A stretch of 64,000 bases of DNA from Cryptomeria japonica (GCF_030272615.1 NC_081413.1:555549136-555613135), one strand, 5' to 3'; positions 22,718 through 33,472 are shown, numbered from the stretch's first letter. The notes: generated by a model from the letters alone, not told the origin. Numbers and translations: made by a program.

Positions 22718-23660
22718 TAAGAAGAGATGAAGGGAGAGGTATACATGGAGGGAGTGAGAGACCTTGGGAGAGAGGAGATAGAGTGGAAGAGAGGTGAGAG
22801 ACCTAGAGGGGGAAGAGATGTGAAATAGGGGTTTAAGAAGGAAGGGGGAGATAGAGAGAGAGGGGGGGAGAAATGGAGGGAGAGACCTAGAGTGGGGAGG
22901 AATGGAGAAAAGGAGAGATATAAGAACACAAAGAGAGAGGATTAAGAGTGCATGGAGAGAGAGTTAGATATGGAGTGAATTAGAGACTTAAAGGGGGAAA
23001 GAGAGGTGAGAGGCCTACATTGTGAAAGAGGGGTGAGATAGATAGAGGGGGAAGAGAGGTGGGTAATGAGACATGAATGTAAAGGTAGGTAGGTGGATAG
23101 GAAGAGAGGGAGAAACCTAGAGAGAGAGAGAGAGAGAGAGAAGGGAGATAGAAATGGGGTTAAGGAGGGAGGGGAAATAAACAAGGAGAGAGGAAGAAAG
23201 TGAGGGAGTTGACCTAGAGAGAAGAGAGAGGTAAGAGAGAGGAATATGGAGAGATAGAGAGAAAGGAAGAGAGAGGGGAGGGAGATGAAATGAGAGGGAA
23301 AACAAATAGAAAGAGAGGGATAAAGAGGGAGGGAGGGAAAGGTAGATAGGGAGTGAATGAGAGACCTGGAGAGAGTAGAGATAGAGAGGTGAGGGAGAGA
23401 TATAGAATTTCACAAAGAGGGAAAGAAGGGTAAGGACATAGGGGGAGAAGTGGGAGGGATAAGTAGAGGTCAATATAATAGAGAGAAATAATAAGAGAGG
23501 GATATAGAAGAAGAGAGAGGGAGAGAGGGAGGGAGGGAGGGATAGAGATGGGGGTAAGAGGTAAGACAAGGTAGAGATATAGAGAGAGGAGATAAAGGTG
23601 AGAGGGAGATTGAGTTTGAAACATTTAATCAAAGAATAATAGAGAGAGAGAGAAAGAGAA
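22520..23660. repeat. GA-rich simple-sequence block (about 1.1 kb)
   Basis: Nearly all purine on the plus strand: (AG)n runs (a pure run at 22660-22713), interspersed with GGGAGGGA, GGTGAGAGACCTAG and GATAGAGA phrases. The phrase 'gagagacctagag' recurs irregularly, hinting at an older higher-order unit. Long minus-strand ORFs rich in Ser/Leu/Pro are artefacts of the repeat. It lies between the C0 LTR and the G3 region and has no clear terminal structure. Confidence 0.85.
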
Positions 23661-23976
23661 ACAATTTTCTTATGCAGAACATTTAGCGACCACTAAATAT
23701 GGTATGCTAATATTTTGCATTAGGAAATACCAACCCTCTGGGTTTGATTTTCCTTGGGCATCCAAGGGTTGGATGACCATTTCATGCCAATTACATGTTT
23801 TAATAAAAAATGATTAAAAAATCACATATTTTTGTCATTCTATCTATTAGGTTTGCACATTTTTCAATGCAAATAAAAAATACCACAATAAAATTAAGCT
23901 CTTTGTTAGCTTTCTAACCATATAATTTTTTTTACATTTTGATTTTATTAGGGTTTCTATGTTTAGTATCATAAAT
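23661..23976. other. Unassigned AT-rich DNA
   Basis: No ORF, LTR terminus or repeat relationship to the rest of the window was found. It may be unique flanking DNA or part of the G3 LTR if that LTR starts further left than proposed. Confidence 0.4.
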
Positions 23977-24150
23977 TGTACACCCTTGCTAGGGTGGTAC
24001 AATTCCACCCTTAGTTTAGCACCTGCCTTAGTGTATTTGCATCTTGCATTGTAATCTACATTTAAGAATTTAATTAATTAATTTAATTAGATCTAAAGTC
24101 ATATTTCATCACTCCCCACATCATAAAATTGGGCCCTTTACCCTAAGTGT
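23977..24150 (+). repeat. G3 5' LTR, left part (proposed)
   Basis: It starts TGTACACCCTTGC and contains an AT-rich 'ttaattaattaatttaatta' block like those in the G1 and G2 LTRs. It ends with AGTGT, the X target. The start point is uncertain. Confidence 0.4.
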
Positions 24151-25273
24151 TGATGAATACTAAGAGGGGGGTGAATTAGTATACAAAAAAATGTTGTACT
24201 AAAGCACTTAAATAATCTACAAGATAACCAGTAAGACAGTTTAACAAACAAACCGGTTATGATACATGTAAACCAAATAGAAAATAAGACATTCACCCAC
24301 AGGAGAAACACCACCATAACATAATATATTAGATGTGGAAACCCAAATGAGAAAAACCACGGTGAGATGAAACTCACAATTCACTATGTGCAGAATAGGA
24401 ACCAGACCAGTTAAGGTCTTACAATGTTCTTTACCAGAACAAAATATGTTAGGAATCTCAATCTTTGTTAGGAGATAAGTCTGATTAAAGACTACCTTGT
24501 TAGAGGATTTTAGATTCACAGATGTGAACCACCTTGTTAGAGGATTTTACAAAAGGCTTTTTGAGCATACTCGGTAAAGAGCTTCAGACTTGTCGAAGAG
24601 ATGAGTAATCAACAAGTGAGTGATCTAGCATATAGCATAGATTGCTTGATTAGATCCTTGATAGTTCTCTCTTAGTGCATTCCAACATTACTTCAGTCTT
24701 CAACTGAGTCACACTCTTTCTTCTCTCATGGACCTAACTTCTTCTTCTTGGTCACACAGATAAAAACTCATCCATAACCTAAAAACCTTCGCTTCCCATG
24801 AAATCCTAACCCTAGACATGATGTTCATATAAAGGAACCTGATTTCATGTCGGTCAAATAGGATTACAATACAATAACCTAGGTGCGGTGCATATGGACA
24901 CATTTGGTAACATGATACAACATCACCGCCAAAGTGTCGGCACCACCAAAATAAACAGTAGAAGAGTACTTCACAAATATTACCAGTTCATACAAGATGC
25001 CGATTTACATAAAATGTTGGTTGCTAGTTTCACAATGTGAAGACTGGGAAACATGAATTGTGTCACTTCATTCCATCGATCCACTTGGAGTCTTTATACC
25101 ACTTGAGAGCAGTAAACACTTTATGCAAAACACCTATAGTCAAAAGACTACAATATATCACACTGGTGAAACACATACCGGTTGAGCATAACATGTACAT
25201 ACAAAAAGTGATCTCTAAGCAAGTGTGTGTCCATCAATGAAAATCACAACAAAAATGGCAAGCAATGCCAACA
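24151..25273 (-). repeat. X LTR 1 (outer 3' LTR, 1123 bp)
   Basis: On the element strand it runs TGTTGGCATTG... to ...TATTCATCA. It has the copia R-U5 block 'acccaaatgagaaaaacc' and the 'gttaggag' / 'gttagagga' phrases seen in C1. It lacks about 19 bp ('gaccggttatggtca' type duplication) present in LTRs 2 and 3. Confidence 0.9.
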
Positions 25274-25547
25274 ATCTCCCCCTTTGGCATTGATGGCAAC
25301 ACTTAGGAAAATTTTGACATCTAAGTGTTTTCCAAAAATAGAATTGCTCAAAAACAGAATTGCTCCCCCTAAGCATTTACACAATCCCTTTGCCAAAATA
25401 CAATGTATACTATTCCCTTACAGAAATAAACAACATGAAAGTTTACATCATGAAAATCATCAAACTTTATATCCTTCTCCCCCTTTGCCAACAATGACAA
25501 ATACAGTTAACTAAGTCATGTTCAGTTTATATGCAAATAATAAGAGT
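25274..25547 (-). promoter_or_regulatory. X1 3' UTR with PPT and purine tracts
   Basis: The PPT (minus-strand GCCAAAGGGGGAGAT) abuts LTR 1 at 25274-25288. Further G-rich tracts are near 25363-25370 and 25476-25485. The same three-tract arrangement recurs in X2 at 53639-53860. Confidence 0.7.
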
Positions 25548-27045
25548 TTATGACAACAAGGAGTGAAATTTGTCAAAAACAGATTTAAAGTCCTTCAAAA
25601 ATTGCTTCATGGAGAGGGACCATGACTCACGTAGGGAGCCAACCACTTCTTTCTCTATCTGCATCTGGGAGACCTCTTCTTCCATGGCATCAAGAGTGCT
25701 CATCTCCTGAGTCACTGTTAAGGTGTCCAGATTTAGATAGCATTCTGGAGTATTTGCAGACGTGGGAATAGAATCTGTTGGAGTTCCTGCAAGTCTCGAG
25801 TCCTGTTGCTGATTTAAAGCTCTACCTTTGCAAACTGGATACAAAACCGGTGAACGGTTTGTCCATAAGCTGAAAAAGAGTCATATGGTGGTTTGAAGGT
25901 GCTTATGTAAGTCTGTAGATCTATTTTAAGCTTTTTTGTTTGAATAAGCATATCATCATAGAAGGGATGTGGTTGGCATACCTTACTAAGAAGTAGATTG
26001 CCTTCGTCCAGAGCATCACGGATATCCTTTTCGACTTTGAGAAGATCGGACCAGAGCTTAGTAAGCCTTTTTACCAAGGAAATGTTTAGGGCCTTTTGAT
26101 GCTCTTTCTTTGCATTTGCCTATGCAGCCTCTTCTAGGTTCTGCACTTGATCATCCACTAATGTACATAGAAGCTTTAATTGAGCTAGTGGGGAGTCAGT
26201 ATTTGGAAGGGTTGTGCCAGGTAACAATCTGGTAAGAGTGTCCACTACAATTTGGACCACATCTTTTTCCTTCTTCCTCCTTAGTTCTTCTAACCATTCT
26301 TGAGCAACGTTAATGCTCTGTAGTAGCTCCATTTCATTGGCAGACTGGACGCCAATAGGACTGGTGAGTTCAGCCGGTTTGGCTTGACTATCAGTTGCCT
26401 TTGGAGTCTCCATCTGAGTACTCTTCGCCACTTTCTCTTCTTCCTTCCTTTTCTTTTCTGCTTCGTTGTTCTTTTTCTCATCCTCTTGTTTCTTTCTCTC
26501 TTCTTCCTCTCTTCTTCCTCTCTTCTCTTTTCTTCTGCTTTCCTATCCTCTTCTTCTTTCTTCTTATGTTCATTTTCTTGCTCCTTTTTCTCTTCTTCCT
26601 CTTTTCTATCTTCCTCCTCTTTCAGTTTCTTCTCATCCTATTTTTGTTTAATCTCTTGTTCAACCTGTTTCTCCTGTCCCATTTCTACTGATGGATCCAC
26701 TTCTTCTAGAGAATCGACATCAATAGTCTTTGTAGGCTCAATGATCGGGTTTCCTTCATTGTCAAAGACCTCATCCGGTTTGTTGATCTTTGGTGCTACC
26801 ATAGCCTTCAGATTTGCTTGGAGTGCATTGTAGGTGAGTACATCAGTCACCATGTGGAGATGGGTGTCTTTTTCCACATCATCAACTCGGCCTTCTAACA
26901 ACCAGAGTCTTCTCCTTTTTGTGAAGAACAAACCTTTATTTTGGTTGATGACTTCAAACAACTCAGAGTTGGATAGCTCAGGAAAGTATTGGGTAAATAC
27001 TTTCTCCCTTATTCCCAATCCCTTTTCTATGGCAATGCGCCATTT

Positions 27046-27050
27046 GTTAT
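27046..27050. other. G1 target-site duplication, left copy
   Basis: GTTAT here and at 38524-38528. The uninterrupted site is in X2 at 55401-55405 ('catttgttatctaatgac'), which proves the insertion point. Confidence 0.95.
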
Positions 27051-27832
27051 TGTTTATGGTGAAAATGGATAACAATAATAACAATATTGAAAGGCTAAAT
27101 GAATTCAACCATAAAATCCTAGCCTAACAATCAACAAAGATCCACCATAACATATGAAGATTACCTAAGACAATGCAAATCAAATGAAATCACAAAGATT
27201 ATACCATCACATGTCCAATAGGGTTTGGATCTCCATTCTTCCTATCTCCATTGATCTTGCTTGATATATATTTGCTCTCAGATTTTTATATGCACAAGAG
27301 CTCAACAAAGAACGGAATGTGGTTGCAAGTAGGATCGCAGTGTAGTCGATTGCATAAAAGATGATTAGCATGAATGATTAGGGTTTGATAATGAAGGAAG
27401 CATCTCCTTATATAGAAGATAGTATATGAAATGGAGGGATAAGATTGAGAGGTGTAAAAGGAGGTCAGCTAGGATTAGAGGGTAGGTAAAAGAAATACCA
27501 AAATAATGAAAGGGGTAGGTAGTGTATGAATTAAGAGATGAATGATATGTGTCATGTGTAGAAAAAGATAATGAATTAATTAAATAAATAAAGATTTATT
27601 TAATTAATAGAAGAAGTGGGATCAATTAAATAAATAAGATATTTATTTAATTTAGGAAAATGATAATTTAAATAAATAAACGTATTTATTCAAATGAGAA
27701 ATAAGGCTAGAAGAGGATAAATGAATTAATTAAATAAATAAGGATTTATTTAATTAATAGAAGAATTAGGCTTAGATAATTAAATAAATAAAATATTTAT
27801 TTAATTAGACATGACAATTTTAGGTGTCTACA
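27051..27832 (-). repeat. G1 3' LTR (782 bp)
   Basis: On the element strand it starts TGTAGACACCTAAAA and ends CCATAAACA. Five AT-rich inverted repeats occur between 27572 and 27808; the clearest is 27575-27608, with 15-bp perfect arms. All five are also in the other LTR. Confidence 0.95.
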
Positions 27833-27878
27833 TTTTGCCCCTCTTTGAGACAATGCGGCTTGTCGCGTTGTTTCAAAG
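27833..27878 (-). promoter_or_regulatory. G1 PPT and adjoining hairpin
   Basis: The minus strand reads a PPT (AAAGAGGGGCAAAA) abutting the LTR. Just upstream is a potential hairpin with arms CTTTGAAACAACGCG and CGCATTGTCTCAAAG (27843-27878). G2 has the same PPT and arm sequences with a different loop (51095-51140). Confidence 0.7.
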
Positions 27879-28479
27879 AAGATAAGATGAACTGATACAG
27901 AGTTGCCCCAGAATGGGAATGATATGCCCCCTCAAGAGATTGGATGAAAATGTCTGAAAATATTGCAGACAATCTCTCGATAAGAAAGAGAGGCTAGAAT
28001 GGACTGACCGGATAAAGTGACAAAGTCACGGGATAAAGAAGACTGACTCGGGAAATGAAAGTGAGGGCTAGGGGTAGTCTATAAGATAGACCATGGGGGA
28101 AAATACATCCTCATTGTCATCCATGCATCCACGAGAGATTAGAGTGCAGAGAGAGAAAAGAGCAACAGCAGTCAGCAGCGATGGCTTTGGTTCATAGATT
28201 TGACCGCGTTCGCCGATTCCAGAGGCCAGTAGAGGTAGGAGAGCCAGTGAGTACCACAAAACCTCCTCGTACTTTGATGCATTTATTGTTGTCATTAATG
28301 CATACTAGGTAATGTAATAAATGCACGTTTATGTCAGGAAAGCGCGTTTGCATTTGAAAAGTATGAATTTGCATCTTCTAGGTCAAATCGGCAGTTCTGT
28401 GATGAACATACACTGTCGATTGGATAAGCTACTGAGAGGATACACTCAAGCAGGTCCTCTAGGAAGACTAGGATAGATC

Positions 28480-28730
28480 AAGGCACTTTGTGATGAACAG
28501 TGAGTACCAAGATAAATTACTTTGTGATGAACAGGGAGTACTAAAATATGAGCAGCACTTTGTGATGAACAGGGAGTGCGAATGTGAGTAACACTTTGTG
28601 ATGAACAAGGAGTGTCACACACGTAGTACTTTGTGATGAACAGTGAGTACCACTAGGATAAATAGAAACACTTTGTGATAAACAGTGAGTGTCACTAGGG
28701 TAGATAGCCATATGCATTTAGATAGTGAGT
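28480..28730 (+). repeat. Tandem array of CACTTTGTGATGAACAG units in G1
   Basis: Six to seven units of 35-60 bp share 'actttgtgatgaacaggga'. Each unit is bounded by CACT...AGTG, so it is partly palindromic. The array runs into the 73-bp repeats that follow. Confidence 0.8.
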
Positions 28731-28949
28731 AGCATTTTGTGATAAACAGTGAATGCCACTATAACTGACATGATTGATTTGCTTGACTACAGGAGTATTG
28801 AGTAGCATTTTGTGATAAATAGTGAATGCCACTATAACTGACATGATTGATTTGCTTGACTGCAGGAGTATTGAGTAGCATTTTGTGATAAACAGTGAAT
28901 GCCACTATAACTGACATGATTGATTTGCTTGACTGCAGGAGTATTTGCC
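28731..28949 (+). repeat. 73-bp tandem repeat, three copies
   Basis: Copies start at 28731, 28804 and 28877 with 'agcattttgtgataaacag' and end in 'gcttgactgcaggagtatt'. The last copy runs into the plant-mobile-domain ORF. Each copy carries a plausible 3' splice site (pyrimidine-rich then CAG/G; one copy reads TACAG). Confidence 0.85.
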
Positions 28950-29262
28950 GATGCTAGAGTCACGGGAGAGATTCCCGTCGAGGCAGAGGTTGCGACCTGA
29001 GTTGTCGCTCGAGGATAGAGTTGCCATCGAGGAGATGGGTTTGAGACATGTGCTGTATGTGCCTGAGTTTCGGGCGAACATGGGATTGCTGACTGCGCTG
29101 GCGGAGAGATGGCACTCCGAGACTTGCACTTTCCACTTGCCGATGGGGGAGATGACAGTCACCTTGGAGGATGTATATAGGATTCTACGGATACCGATCG
29201 ATGGGGAGTTAGTACCCTATGATCGAGATGGAGATAGGGATGCACTGAGACGAGTGTTCTAG
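28945..29262 (+). pseudogene. Plant mobile domain (PMD) fragment, antisense to G1
   Basis: An open stretch of 105 codons encodes GLRHVLYVPEFRAN, then LTALAERWHSETCTFHLP and GEMTVTLEDVYRILRIPIDG, the hallmark N-terminal block of the aminotransferase-like plant mobile domain. After the stop at 29260 the same frame continues with PMD-like sequence (VAWDTM, LPTVLAGVISEFLC) to about 29385 and then fades. The domain occurs in plant MAIN/MAIL-type proteins and in transposable elements. Here it is a truncated accessory ORF on the strand opposite the G1 genes. Its G+C content is higher than that of its surroundings. Confidence 0.8.
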
Positions 29263-29389
29263 GATCCAGGACTGGAGATGAGGGTGGGACACGTGGCATG
29301 GGATACCATGACATGGACAGGATTAGCACTACCAACAGTGTTGGCAGGAGTGATCAGTGAGTTCCTCTGTATCAGTTTTGTACCATTTT

Positions 29390-31060
29390 GTATGATGATG
29401 TAGACACCTGCGGGTGATTGTAGCCATATGATTTTGACATCATTGTATCATGACACTTTATATATATATGAGAGATGATCCATTTTTGCGGCAGCTATAT
29501 GCATGTGTACCTTATGTGATGAAATGTTCTTATGTGATACATGTTTTATGATATGGATGCTTATATGATGCAATACAATATATTTTTGTTCTTTTATGTT
29601 GTATATGTGACGCATGATGCAAATGTGAATGTATGTAATGCAAATGAATATGATAATGCAAATGATTATTTACATAATGAAAATGTGAGATGTGCTAACA
29701 TGTGTTGTATGCAGGATGTGATGCAGTTGTGATATCTATATGTATGTATGAAATGCTTATATGTGGTAATGTAGGTGCAACTACATGAAATGCAAATGTT
29801 TTTGGTGTGTCATTATACTCAGTCATGTGATAGCAGGCTACGCGGACTCGAGAAGGATGATGGAAGTCAATCAAGAAAGGGGGATGAAAGACAGAAGATA
29901 TGAAAGTGAAAGAGCTTCTTGTGCATTATCATCATTGAGCTTTATTATGGCAGAATAGGTTATGACAATCGAGGCATATGTTTGACCCAGAAAGTCATTG
30001 TACCCGTTTGCATGGAGATAAGACAGTCACAAACAAGGAATGCCCCAGTTCATACTAGACTCACAGTGTCCTCATATCCTTGGACAAGTCATAGCATTAC
30101 TAAGAGACAATCCACAGACAGCAAATGCAAATAGGTGACGATACCCCATCCTCGCCTTTCTAGTCAAAGACATCCTGGAAAAGCTAAAAGACATGTCACC
30201 AAAAGATAAAATCAAAAGAAAACCAAGACTCGACACCAACATCCACTGTAGTCCTCAAGTTTAGTGTCTCTTGTCACTTGTATAAGTCTTATTTGATTAT
30301 GGTCACAATGTTTACTTTCACAGAAAGGATAGATAGCACTGAACCATAATGTTGTCTGAGTCTGTTGAAAGATTTGATTTGTTGAAGCCCATTGTTGCTG
30401 CTGTGTCTCATCTGAAACTGATTGAATCCATGAAACTGATACTTTATTGTGGAGAAGACGAAGCTTTATTGCGGATCTGTGATGCAAATGCTGCTTTATT
30501 GCGGATTGTGCGTGGACAGACTGAAGGAAGATGGAAGAAACTGTACTCCTCGAAACATGTGATGTTCTCAGTTCCACACCCATCACTAGACGTAGGATTT
30601 TCCTTAGCCACAGATAGGATCTGATTTATTATGGATGGAAAGGGAGTGAAAAGGGAGGGTTATGGATGGCTAACCAATCTTAGGTAGATCAATAACAAGC
30701 CATGATGGGAATGGGTAAGTTTATTGTGAACGAATAGGTTGTGAGTGTGTGCAAAGTGAAAGAATGAAAGTGAATCCTGAAGGAGCGAGGAGAAATGTCT
30801 CTACGCATGGCGCTGGTGACCCAGTTTTCACCATGGTACTTGCCCAGGGCGCCACCGAAGTGGTTTTCACCGTTGGACGAAATTATTTCTCTTTACTTTT
30901 TTCAATTTTTCAATGTTTTTTGTGTCACAAGGCGCCTGTTTGCCAGGTTTTCACCAAGTAACAATTTTTTTGTTTTATAATTTCTTTTTTTGTATTTTTG
31001 AAATTTTTGATTTTTTTGTATTTTTGAATTTTTTGTATTTTTGAATTAGGATATTCTGAA
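29390..31060. other. G1 3' region, mostly non-coding
   Basis: From 29550 to 29780 the sequence is rich in 'atgcaaatg' and 'gatgca' phrases. Between 30825 and 30955 lies a module shared with G2. Around 30435-30510 a 'gctttattgcggat' phrase is repeated. A 91-codon ORF at 30349-30624 resembles nothing recognised. I see no other gene. Confidence 0.5.
30825..30955 (-). other. Conserved non-coding module shared by G1 and G2
   Basis: The minus strand reads GTGAAAACCTGGCAAACAGG and, 60-80 bp further, TTCGTCCAACGGTGAAAACC then GGGCAAGTACCATGGTGAAA. G2 has the same phrases at 48106-48178, also just downstream of its coding region. It lies about 100 bp past the stop codon of the G1 protease-integrase ORF. 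Confidence 0.6.
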
Positions 31061-31063
31061 GAG

Positions 31064-33211
31064 CTATGTGTAGAACCTGCGAAGGTGCATGCTGTTGATA
31101 GGATCCTCCAAAGGTTCACCTTTTGTAGTTGAGAGCTGATATGCCCTAGATCCATATGCTGCTGTAATGATGTAAGGACCAAGCCAATTTGGTTCAAACT
31201 TGCCCTTCTTCTCTCTGTCTTGCTGATTTTTGGGATTTCCTCTGCGAACTAAGTCGCCTACCTCAAATGTGTGAGGCTTAACCTTGTAATTGTAGTTGCA
31301 ATGTTCCTTGACTGAATGATGTGTAGCTTGAGTGTCTGTCTTCCTTGATAAGGGAACTGAGATAGAATTACTAGTGTGTGGACTACACAGGCCCGTATGC
31401 GTGTCACCTGAAGAAGTTTGGGCATCCCTGATAACAAAGTCCTTCAAGGAAGCTCCATTAAAGGTCCATGATGTATCGCCAGAAGGGAAAAGATGTGTGG
31501 AACAAGTGGAAGAGTTATGAAGGCTTATGATTGTGAAAAGAAGTGAAAGTAGGATAGCATGATGGAGACTTAAGATCAACAAGTGTGCTTTTTGACTTGA
31601 AATTTTAGAACTTTTGCCCCCAGTTATTTTGATATTAGGGGAGATCAACTCTTGTTCTTTTTGCTTCATAGGAGTTTTATCCTTGACCTTGATTTTTGCA
31701 GAGTCCAATAGCTTTTGATTTTGATCTGGACTAAAGGACTTTTCTTTATTTTTGACTTTTAGATTTTTCTTTTCAAAGCTTGATTTTTGATCCCCAGTTA
31801 GTAAGGGCTTTTGTAATTCTTGTTGATCCAAGTCTAGGGGAGGAGTGGAAATGGAATGAGCAGATGATATGGTAAGGCTATGTGAGTTCTCAAGAGGGTT
31901 GGCGATACACTCAATAGATTCTTTGTTAGAACCACTCTTAGGACTATTGATATCAAGAGTTGCTTGCACCGCTAGAGGAGATTTGCATTCAGACTTAGTA
32001 GCCACAACACTAGGTGGTTCACACCCAATTCCTTGGCATTGAAAATTGTTTGTAGGTTGTTCTTGTTGACAGAATACCTTAGGAGATAATGGGAGTTGGT
32101 CAACATGAAATATATACTCACCACATCCTAGGTCTTTAATCTTGAACTTTTCTTTTAGCTCTGCTTGTTTGGATGTAGAAGCTTTTAAGGATTCAGGATC
32201 CATATATGCCGATGAAGGAACAGCTTCGCGATTGACTGGAATTGTTATTTCTGACCGAGGTTGCAGATTGTTGCAATATATGAATGGATTTGGATCCGCT
32301 TTGACGGTCACTTCAACTCCATTGTATGGAAACTTGATACATCGATGATATGTAGATGGGATTGCTCTCATTTCATGAATCCAAGGACGTCCTAGTAATA
32401 TGTTGTATGTGAGATCAAGATCAAGGACTTGACAAACCACATCCTTTGTAACTGGCCCAACTCTGAGAGGTAAGGTGACCATGCCCTTGGATGAGCGCTC
32501 TTCATCATCATATGCCTTGATGGTGATTTGATTTGTTGAATTCACAGCTTTATCAGAATATCCCAATTGTTTAATAGTGCTCAATGTACAAATGTTCAGA
32601 CCTGCTCCTCCATCTATTAGGACTCGCTTTATTCGATGTTTATGTATGAAAGCTTCAACGTGTAAAGGTGCATTATGTGGCTGACTTAAGGAGGCATCAT
32701 CGGCTTCTGTGAACGTAAGGGAATGTGGAATGGAAAGGTATCCCACCATGGCTTGAAACTGGTCCACGTTCAGATCAGTAGGGACGGCAGTGTCTCTCAA
32801 GATTTTGTCAAGAATAGCCTTATGAGTAGGGGATATGCGTAAGAGCTCAAGGATGGAGATGAGCGCGGGTGTCTTCCCTAACTGTTCTACAAGGTCATAC
32901 TCAGGTTTGGTTGATGAAGAAGCGGTGTTTTTAGTGGAGGCACCTGGCAACGTGATTTTACCTCGACGAGTTGTAACATGACATTCAGAGGTATGCTCAG
33001 AAGAAGATCCCACACCTTTTAGGACAATCTTGGGTCTCTGAGAAGGATTCTCAGGATTTTTGTTCTTGATGGTAATGGTAGAGATATGATTGTCCATTGA
33101 GATGTGATTGATATTAGAATCATAATTGTAAGGTGCTCTAGTGTAATTGGCTTGATCATCTGTGACTTTGCCTTTTCCTTTGTCATGTTTTGGGAATGGT
33201 TCCTTAAACAC
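31064..33211 (-). CDS. pol: G1 protease ORF fused to the integrase C-terminal end
   Basis: This is 715 open codons. Residues about 195-300 form a gypsy-type aspartic protease: LIDGGAGLNICT (DGGA in place of the common DSGA), TIKAYDDE, and YNILLGRPWIHEM followed by IPSTYHRCIKF. Upstream is a Lys/Asn-rich tail of gag. After a Ser/Lys-rich linker (about 380-630), the last 80 residues match the extreme C-terminus of integrase (FEVGDLVRRGNPKN, KFEPNWLGPYIITAAYGSRA, PINSMHLRRFY). RT, RNase H and the integrase catalytic core are missing, yet the frame stays open across the junction. The ATG is internal; the natural frame continues into gag, now blocked by stops. Confidence 0.85.
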   Translation of the reverse strand: MFKEPFPKHDKGKGKVTDDQANYTRAPYNYDSNINHISMDNHISTITIKNKNPENPSQRPKIVLKGVGSSSEHTSECHVTTRRGKITLPGASTKNTASSSTKPEYDLVEQLGKTPALISILELLRISPTHKAILDKILRDTAVPTDLNVDQFQAMVGYLSIPHSLTFTEADDASLSQPHNAPLHVEAFIHKHRIKRVLIDGGAGLNICTLSTIKQLGYSDKAVNSTNQITIKAYDDEERSSKGMVTLPLRVGPVTKDVVCQVLDLDLTYNILLGRPWIHEMRAIPSTYHRCIKFPYNGVEVTVKADPNPFIYCNNLQPRSEITIPVNREAVPSSAYMDPESLKASTSKQAELKEKFKIKDLGCGEYIFHVDQLPLSPKVFCQQEQPTNNFQCQGIGCEPPSVVATKSECKSPLAVQATLDINSPKSGSNKESIECIANPLENSHSLTISSAHSISTPPLDLDQQELQKPLLTGDQKSSFEKKNLKVKNKEKSFSPDQNQKLLDSAKIKVKDKTPMKQKEQELISPNIKITGGKSSKISSQKAHLLILSLHHAILLSLLFTIISLHNSSTCSTHLFPSGDTSWTFNGASLKDFVIRDAQTSSGDTHTGLCSPHTSNSISVPLSRKTDTQATHHSVKEHCNYNYKVKPHTFEVGDLVRRGNPKNQQDREKKGKFEPNWLGPYIITAAYGSRAYQLSTTKGEPLEDPINSMHLRRFYT

Positions 33212-33472
33212 CTCATGTTCTTGATTAGATGAATGTTCCTCAATCTCAATATCACCTCTATCAATGAGATCTTACACAATGTTTTTCAATCGATGGCAAT
33301 TACCTGTCTTGTGACCCTTACTCTTATGAAATTCGCAATACTCATCATCATTTCACCAATTTGGTTTGACCTTTGGTTCATATGGAGGAAAATCTGGAAC
33401 TGTGATCACTTTGTTTGCCACAAGCTTTTTGAATACTGATTCAAGTGGTTCTCCCAATGGAGTGTACTTCCT
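33212..33472 (-). pseudogene. gag: G1 gag C-terminal zinc finger, with three stops
   Basis: This segment is in the same frame as both neighbours. It encodes YCEFHKSKGHKTGNCHRLKN, the CxxHxxxGHxTxxC finger typical of Tat-type gag. In-frame stops occur at about 33473, 33348 and 33270. They look like single transitions (CGA to TGA, TGG to TGA, CAA to TAA). Without them gag and protease would form one frame of nearly 1,370 codons. Confidence 0.8.

Noticed and set aside
22645-23632. Several minus-strand ORFs of 80-171 codons
   Set aside because: They are Ser/Leu/Pro/Tyr strings produced by the GA-rich repeat with no protein-like composition.
24795-24818. Interstitial telomere-like 'ctaaccctaga' in the X LTRs (also 53170 and 61110)
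   Set aside because: Only one or two units, identical in all X LTRs, so it is LTR sequence and not a telomere remnant.
26384-26833. Plus-strand ORFs of 60-149 codons rich in Ser, Phe and Leu (also at 54750-55046)
   Set aside because: Antisense shadows of the Lys/Glu-rich segment of X ORF2.
30349-30624. 91-codon plus-strand ORF in the G1 3' region
   Set aside because: No motif, no conservation with G2, and an overlapping minus ORF of similar length; not supported as a gene.
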